DNA of 6,553 nucleotides, from contig SXSP01000431.1 in the NCBI GenBank assembly GCA_005792225.1, positions 1 through 6,553 on the forward strand, in the 5' to 3' direction. Below the pieces are notes generated by a model that was given only the letters and a program-made list of their open reading frames with translations, searched no databases and was not told the origin of the DNA. The DNA is from Bdellovibrionales bacterium. Its GTDB lineage: Bacteria > Bdellovibrionota > Bdellovibrionia > Bdellovibrionales > JAMPXM01. Below are positions 4,119 through 6,553 of the stretch, piece by piece. The position numbers and the translations under genes were made by a program. How positions within the stretch are numbered: position 1 is the stretch's first letter; every line of letters starts with the position of its first letter.

Positions 4119-6446
4119 GTGGATCGCTTTCTCATTTCAGGAGCCATTCTCCTGCTCATTCTCGAAGTCAGCGTTTTGCTGATGGGCTTGGACGATGCTC
4201 CAAGTTGGATGGCGACCCGTCAGCAAGGTTCCACGAAGGTCATCGGCCAATTGAGCCGAACGGAAAATCAAGTGCGCCGCCGTCCCCGGAACAGCCTCGT
4301 CTGGAACGAATCGCATTTGCGCGAAACCGTCTTCGAATACGACTCGGTCCTGACACTCGCGGGAAGCTCGGCGCAAATCCAACTCCAGGGTGATACGAAG
4401 CTGAACCTCGATGAAAACACGCTCGTTGTGCTCGAGCCGGCGGTTCAGCAGGATAACGCGAGTATTCGCATCCGCTTTTCTCGCGGAAGCGTTCGCTCGC
4501 GCAATCCCGATCAGTCGCTGTCGATCGAAACCGAGAACTTCACTCTCTCCGCCGCCAAGGGTGCGGAGCTCTCACTCGTCAGCCTCGAGGATGGTCGCGT
4601 GAGCGTGGAACTTCAAGGCGGGACGGCAACTCTCAACGGAGCCTCGGGCCCTCAATCGATCCTTCGCGGCGAAAAACTGATCCTCCACGAAGACAAAATC
4701 GAGGAGAAGAAGTCTGTTTCGGAACAGATCACCTGGGACGACTCGATGCCCGCTCGTGTTTATTCGCACACGTTCCCCGTCGAGTTCGCGCTCAAGTGGC
4801 GGGGTCAGGCGACTTCGATTCGAGTGATCAATCCGGCAAAAAAACTCAACCGACTTCCTCTTGAGAGTGAGCAAAGCAAGTACGTGAATCTCGAAGAGGG
4901 GCTCAGTCTTTTCTCGCTCCAAGACGCGCGCGGCGAATCTCCCTCGTTCCCCGTTCAGGTTCGACGGGCGCCGATCACTCGCTATCTCTCCCCTCTTCCC
5001 CGAGACCGCGCGCGATTGGGAACCGAGATCACATTCAGCTGGGAAGCTCTGCACACCGCCGAAAGCTATCGCCTCGAAATTTCAAGAAACGAGAGCTTCT
5101 GGGGAGATGTTCAGAGGATCGAAACAACCGAAACCCAACAGAAGCTGAAGCTCAAAGACGAGGGAGCCTACTACTGGCGCGTGATCGGTTTTGACGCCGA
5201 GAAGTTTCAGATCCCGGCCTCGCAAGTTTATCCGTTGTACTTGGCGCCCGACCCACTCGCCTCCCCACAACTTCTGACTCCCGAAATCAAAGCGCCGGAG
5301 ATTCGACAACCCGCAAGCCGCGAAGGCGCCTCGATCTTCTGGAAACTCCTCGTTCCTCGCGCCGAAGCGCGCGAGCAGCTCGATGCTCACTTCTCGTGGA
5401 CCGCGATCCCCGGCGCGGATCACTACGTCATCGAAATCTCCCGCACGCCGGGGTTTGAAGAGCCCGTCGTCAACCAACGGGTGACCTCGGCTCACTTTAC
5501 GTGGAGAGCCTTCGCGCGCGGAGTTTACTTTTGGCGTGTCGCCGCGGGTGCCGACGGTCGACTTGGATTGTTTAGTCCTCTGGCTGTCGCGAAACTTGAA
5601 AATCCCGGAACGTTCGCCGGAGCCGGAGTGACGGTGAAGCCGGTCACACCTTCGCCCACACCCGTGGCGAGCCCCACCCCGACGCCGCCCGTCGAATACA
5701 AAGCGCATCCCGACCCGATGACCGAGCCTCCAGTTGAACTCGGTGTCGACACCTCGGGTCCCGTTCCACAGTCCACGCCGATTGCGACAACCCCGACGCC
5801 TCCACCGACTCCGACGCCCGAGCCCGAGGTCGTTCTCTCCCGAGACAACGGAGTTTCGGGGCGTGCGATTTGGCATCCGCAGTACCGAAGCAATTCGAGT
5901 CGTTCTGAAGAAGACATCGAAGGCAACTTCGGAGGCTGGGTTCCCCTCGCATTCGAACTTGAACTCAATTTTCTGAGCTCGGCCAATAATCTCTGGGAAT
6001 GGCGCCTGGCATACGATCAAACGACTTGGTCACCGAAGGAATCGCCTCGTCAAAAGAGCTTGAGCGACTCGCGCATTCAGACCGACGTTTATTATCGACC
6101 CCATATCGGACGATGGGGCTACGGTCTCGGCGCCGAGTCCATTTCCTTCTTCGAACGTCGGGCCGCCGAGCTTGGCGAGTTGAAGAACTATTACATTTAC
6201 GGACCCTCGCTTCGCTATTCGCAAACGGTGCAAGGGACACGCGAACTCGACTTCCAGTTGCGCGTGCGATTTGGCAACGGAATCATCGGTGGCCGCGCGC
6301 AAGGGGCTCTCAAGTTTTTCGTTTACGATGGAAAAAGCGTGATGATCTTCATCGGTCCATGGGGTTCATTCGGAACCTTCAAAGGCCCCTCCGGCCGGAG
6401 CTTGCGAGATCTTCAAATCGGCGGCGAACTCGGGATCGGCTGGTAA
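4119..6446 (+). CDS. Multidomain envelope protein: FecR domain, FN3-like repeats, Pro/Thr linker, beta-barrel-like C-terminus
   Basis: The 775-residue product has five parts. Residues 5-24 are a hydrophobic N-terminal segment (signal anchor or uncleaved signal). Residues about 75-190 are a FecR-type beta domain, recognisable from SVLTLAGSSAQIQL, the repeated glycine-ended strands and a closing ILRGEKLIL. Two Ig/FN3-like modules occupy about 295-375 and 415-492, each with FSW-A----A--Y--EISR and, 45 residues after the Phe, Y[YF]WRV. A Pro/Thr-rich linker spans 508-572. Residues about 580-775 are Trp/Tyr-rich alternating strands ending in Gly-Ile-Gly-Trp; a terminal aromatic is typical of outer-membrane barrels. 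Classical FecR anti-sigma regulators have a short cytoplasmic sigma-binding domain, which is absent here, so a structural or cell-wall/surface role is more likely than signalling. The GTG start is forced: an in-frame stop lies at 4110-4112, and the next ATG (4182) would remove the hydrophobic segment. The ribosome site (AAAAGAGA) is weak. Confidence 0.9.
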   Translation: MDRFLISGAILLLILEVSVLLMGLDDAPSWMATRQQGSTKVIGQLSRTENQVRRRPRNSLVWNESHLRETVFEYDSVLTLAGSSAQIQLQGDTKLNLDENTLVVLEPAVQQDNASIRIRFSRGSVRSRNPDQSLSIETENFTLSAAKGAELSLVSLEDGRVSVELQGGTATLNGASGPQSILRGEKLILHEDKIEEKKSVSEQITWDDSMPARVYSHTFPVEFALKWRGQATSIRVINPAKKLNRLPLESEQSKYVNLEEGLSLFSLQDARGESPSFPVQVRRAPITRYLSPLPRDRARLGTEITFSWEALHTAESYRLEISRNESFWGDVQRIETTETQQKLKLKDEGAYYWRVIGFDAEKFQIPASQVYPLYLAPDPLASPQLLTPEIKAPEIRQPASREGASIFWKLLVPRAEAREQLDAHFSWTAIPGADHYVIEISRTPGFEEPVVNQRVTSAHFTWRAFARGVYFWRVAAGADGRLGLFSPLAVAKLENPGTFAGAGVTVKPVTPSPTPVASPTPTPPVEYKAHPDPMTEPPVELGVDTSGPVPQSTPIATTPTPPPTPTPEPEVVLSRDNGVSGRAIWHPQYRSNSSRSEEDIEGNFGGWVPLAFELELNFLSSANNLWEWRLAYDQTTWSPKESPRQKSLSDSRIQTDVYYRPHIGRWGYGLGAESISFFERRAAELGELKNYYIYGPSLRYSQTVQGTRELDFQLRVRFGNGIIGGRAQGALKFFVYDGKSVMIFIGPWGSFGTFKGPSGRSLRDLQIGGELGIGW
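5034..5183 (+). repeat. Protein-level FN3-like repeat 1 of the FecR-domain protein
   Basis: Residues 306-355 run from FSWEALHTAESYRLEISR to YYWRV. The second copy has the same spacing, 45 residues from the Phe of FSW to the aromatic pair before WRV. The modules resemble fibronectin type III or Ig-like folds in which a core Trp and a YxWRV strand are conserved. Confidence 0.65.
5391..5540 (+). repeat. Protein-level FN3-like repeat 2 of the FecR-domain protein
   Basis: Residues 425-474 run from FSWTAIPGADHYVIEISR to YFWRV and align without gaps at both ends with the first copy. The DNA copies have diverged, so this is an old internal duplication and not a recent tandem repeat. Confidence 0.65.
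5640..5834 (+). other. Pro/Thr-rich linker segment in the FecR-domain protein
   Basis: Residues 508-572 contain two Pro-Thr clusters (PVTPSPTPVASPTPTPPV and TPTPPPTPTPEPE) around a more acidic middle. This is a low-complexity, extended tether between the periplasmic modules and the C-terminal beta-rich domain. Such tethers often span peptidoglycan or a gap between domains; that role is inferred. Confidence 0.75.
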
Positions 6447-6553
6447 TCCGCACGTCGTTCGCGCCTCAACCTCCAAGCGAGAAGTATGGGAAAGAGAAGC
6501 GCGATCCACAAGATCCCGCTCCCCGCCGTCCCCCCACCCGTCACGAGAGCGCA
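6413..6553 (-). CDS. C-terminal end of a protein with a Cys/Gly-rich membrane sorting signal, rest of gene beyond the window
   Basis: Read on the minus strand, the last 46 codons of a gene are visible and the frame is open to the window edge. They encode CALVTGGGTAGSG, then a hydrophobic helix ILWIALLFPILLAW, then the basic cluster RLRRERR and a 12-residue tail ADYQPIPSSPPI before TGA. A short Cys/Gly motif, one transmembrane helix and an Arg cluster at the extreme C-terminus form the plan of bacterial C-terminal sorting signals such as MYXO-CTERM, GlyGly-CTERM and JDVT-CTERM, which direct exported proteins to processing and surface anchoring. The usual signals end right after the Arg cluster, so the extra tail is odd. 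The gene converges with the FecR-domain gene and overlaps its last 34 bases. The start, the length and the mature protein are outside the window. Confidence 0.6.
   Translation of the reverse strand, partial: CALVTGGGTAGSGILWIALLFPILLAWRLRRERRADYQPIPSSPPI

Noticed and set aside
5640..5834. Pro/Thr-coding stretch considered as a DNA tandem repeat
   Set aside because: The codons vary and no fixed unit length repeats, so it is low-complexity protein sequence and not a DNA repeat array.
5082..6020. Long minus-strand open frame of 312 codons opposite the FecR-domain gene
   Set aside because: Its product is Arg/Gly-rich with no domain logic. The opposite strand encodes a coherent multidomain protein, so this is an antisense shadow of GC-rich codons.
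6486..6553. Plus-strand open frame starting at ATG 6486 and running off the edge
   Set aside because: It gives a short basic, Pro-rich peptide without a good ribosome site. The opposite strand of the same bases gives a textbook-like sorting signal.

Overview
The window looks like chromosomal DNA of a free-living Gram-negative bacterium of moderately high GC content. I judge it to be most likely from the Bdellovibrionota / former deltaproteobacterial group. The reasons are a large FecR-domain envelope protein with fibronectin-like modules and a barrel-like C-terminus, a one-haem exported cytochrome-like protein, a tiny exported Lys/Thr-rich protein, and a Cys/Gly-rich C-terminal sorting signal at the right edge. 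This placement rests on protein style, not on a marker gene. I see no RNA gene, mobile element, CRISPR array or phage gene.

Left part (1-2378, plus strand): a 5'-truncated gene for a membrane protein with a glycine-zipper-like hydrophobic hairpin is followed 7 bases later by a TauE/SafE (TSUP) family permease. The permease overlaps a DUF1634-type small membrane protein by 4 bases (ATGA). The last two look like a two-gene transport unit, probably translationally coupled.

Middle part (2379-3948): a 129-base spacer leads to a 90-residue exported protein with a clear signal peptide and Shine-Dalgarno site. It converges, one base apart, with a minus-strand gene for an exported protein with one CxxCH haem site. 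A 14-bp perfect hairpin sits inside the last codons of the cytochrome-like gene and is a candidate bidirectional terminator, although no T-tract follows it.

Right part (3949-6553): a 170-base divergent spacer with two inverted repeats separates the cytochrome-like gene from a 775-codon plus-strand gene. Its product has an N-terminal hydrophobic segment, a FecR domain, two (perhaps three) Ig/FN3-like repeats, a Pro/Thr linker and a beta-rich C-terminal domain ending in Trp. At the right edge the last 46 codons of a minus-strand gene enter the window and overlap the FecR gene's 3' end by 34 bases. They encode a Cys-Gly-rich motif, a transmembrane helix and an Arg cluster, the plan of MYXO-CTERM / GlyGly-CTERM-like sorting signals.

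Overall this is a cell-envelope-centred stretch of small transcription units: every complete gene encodes a membrane or exported protein. No defence system or biosynthetic cluster is evident.
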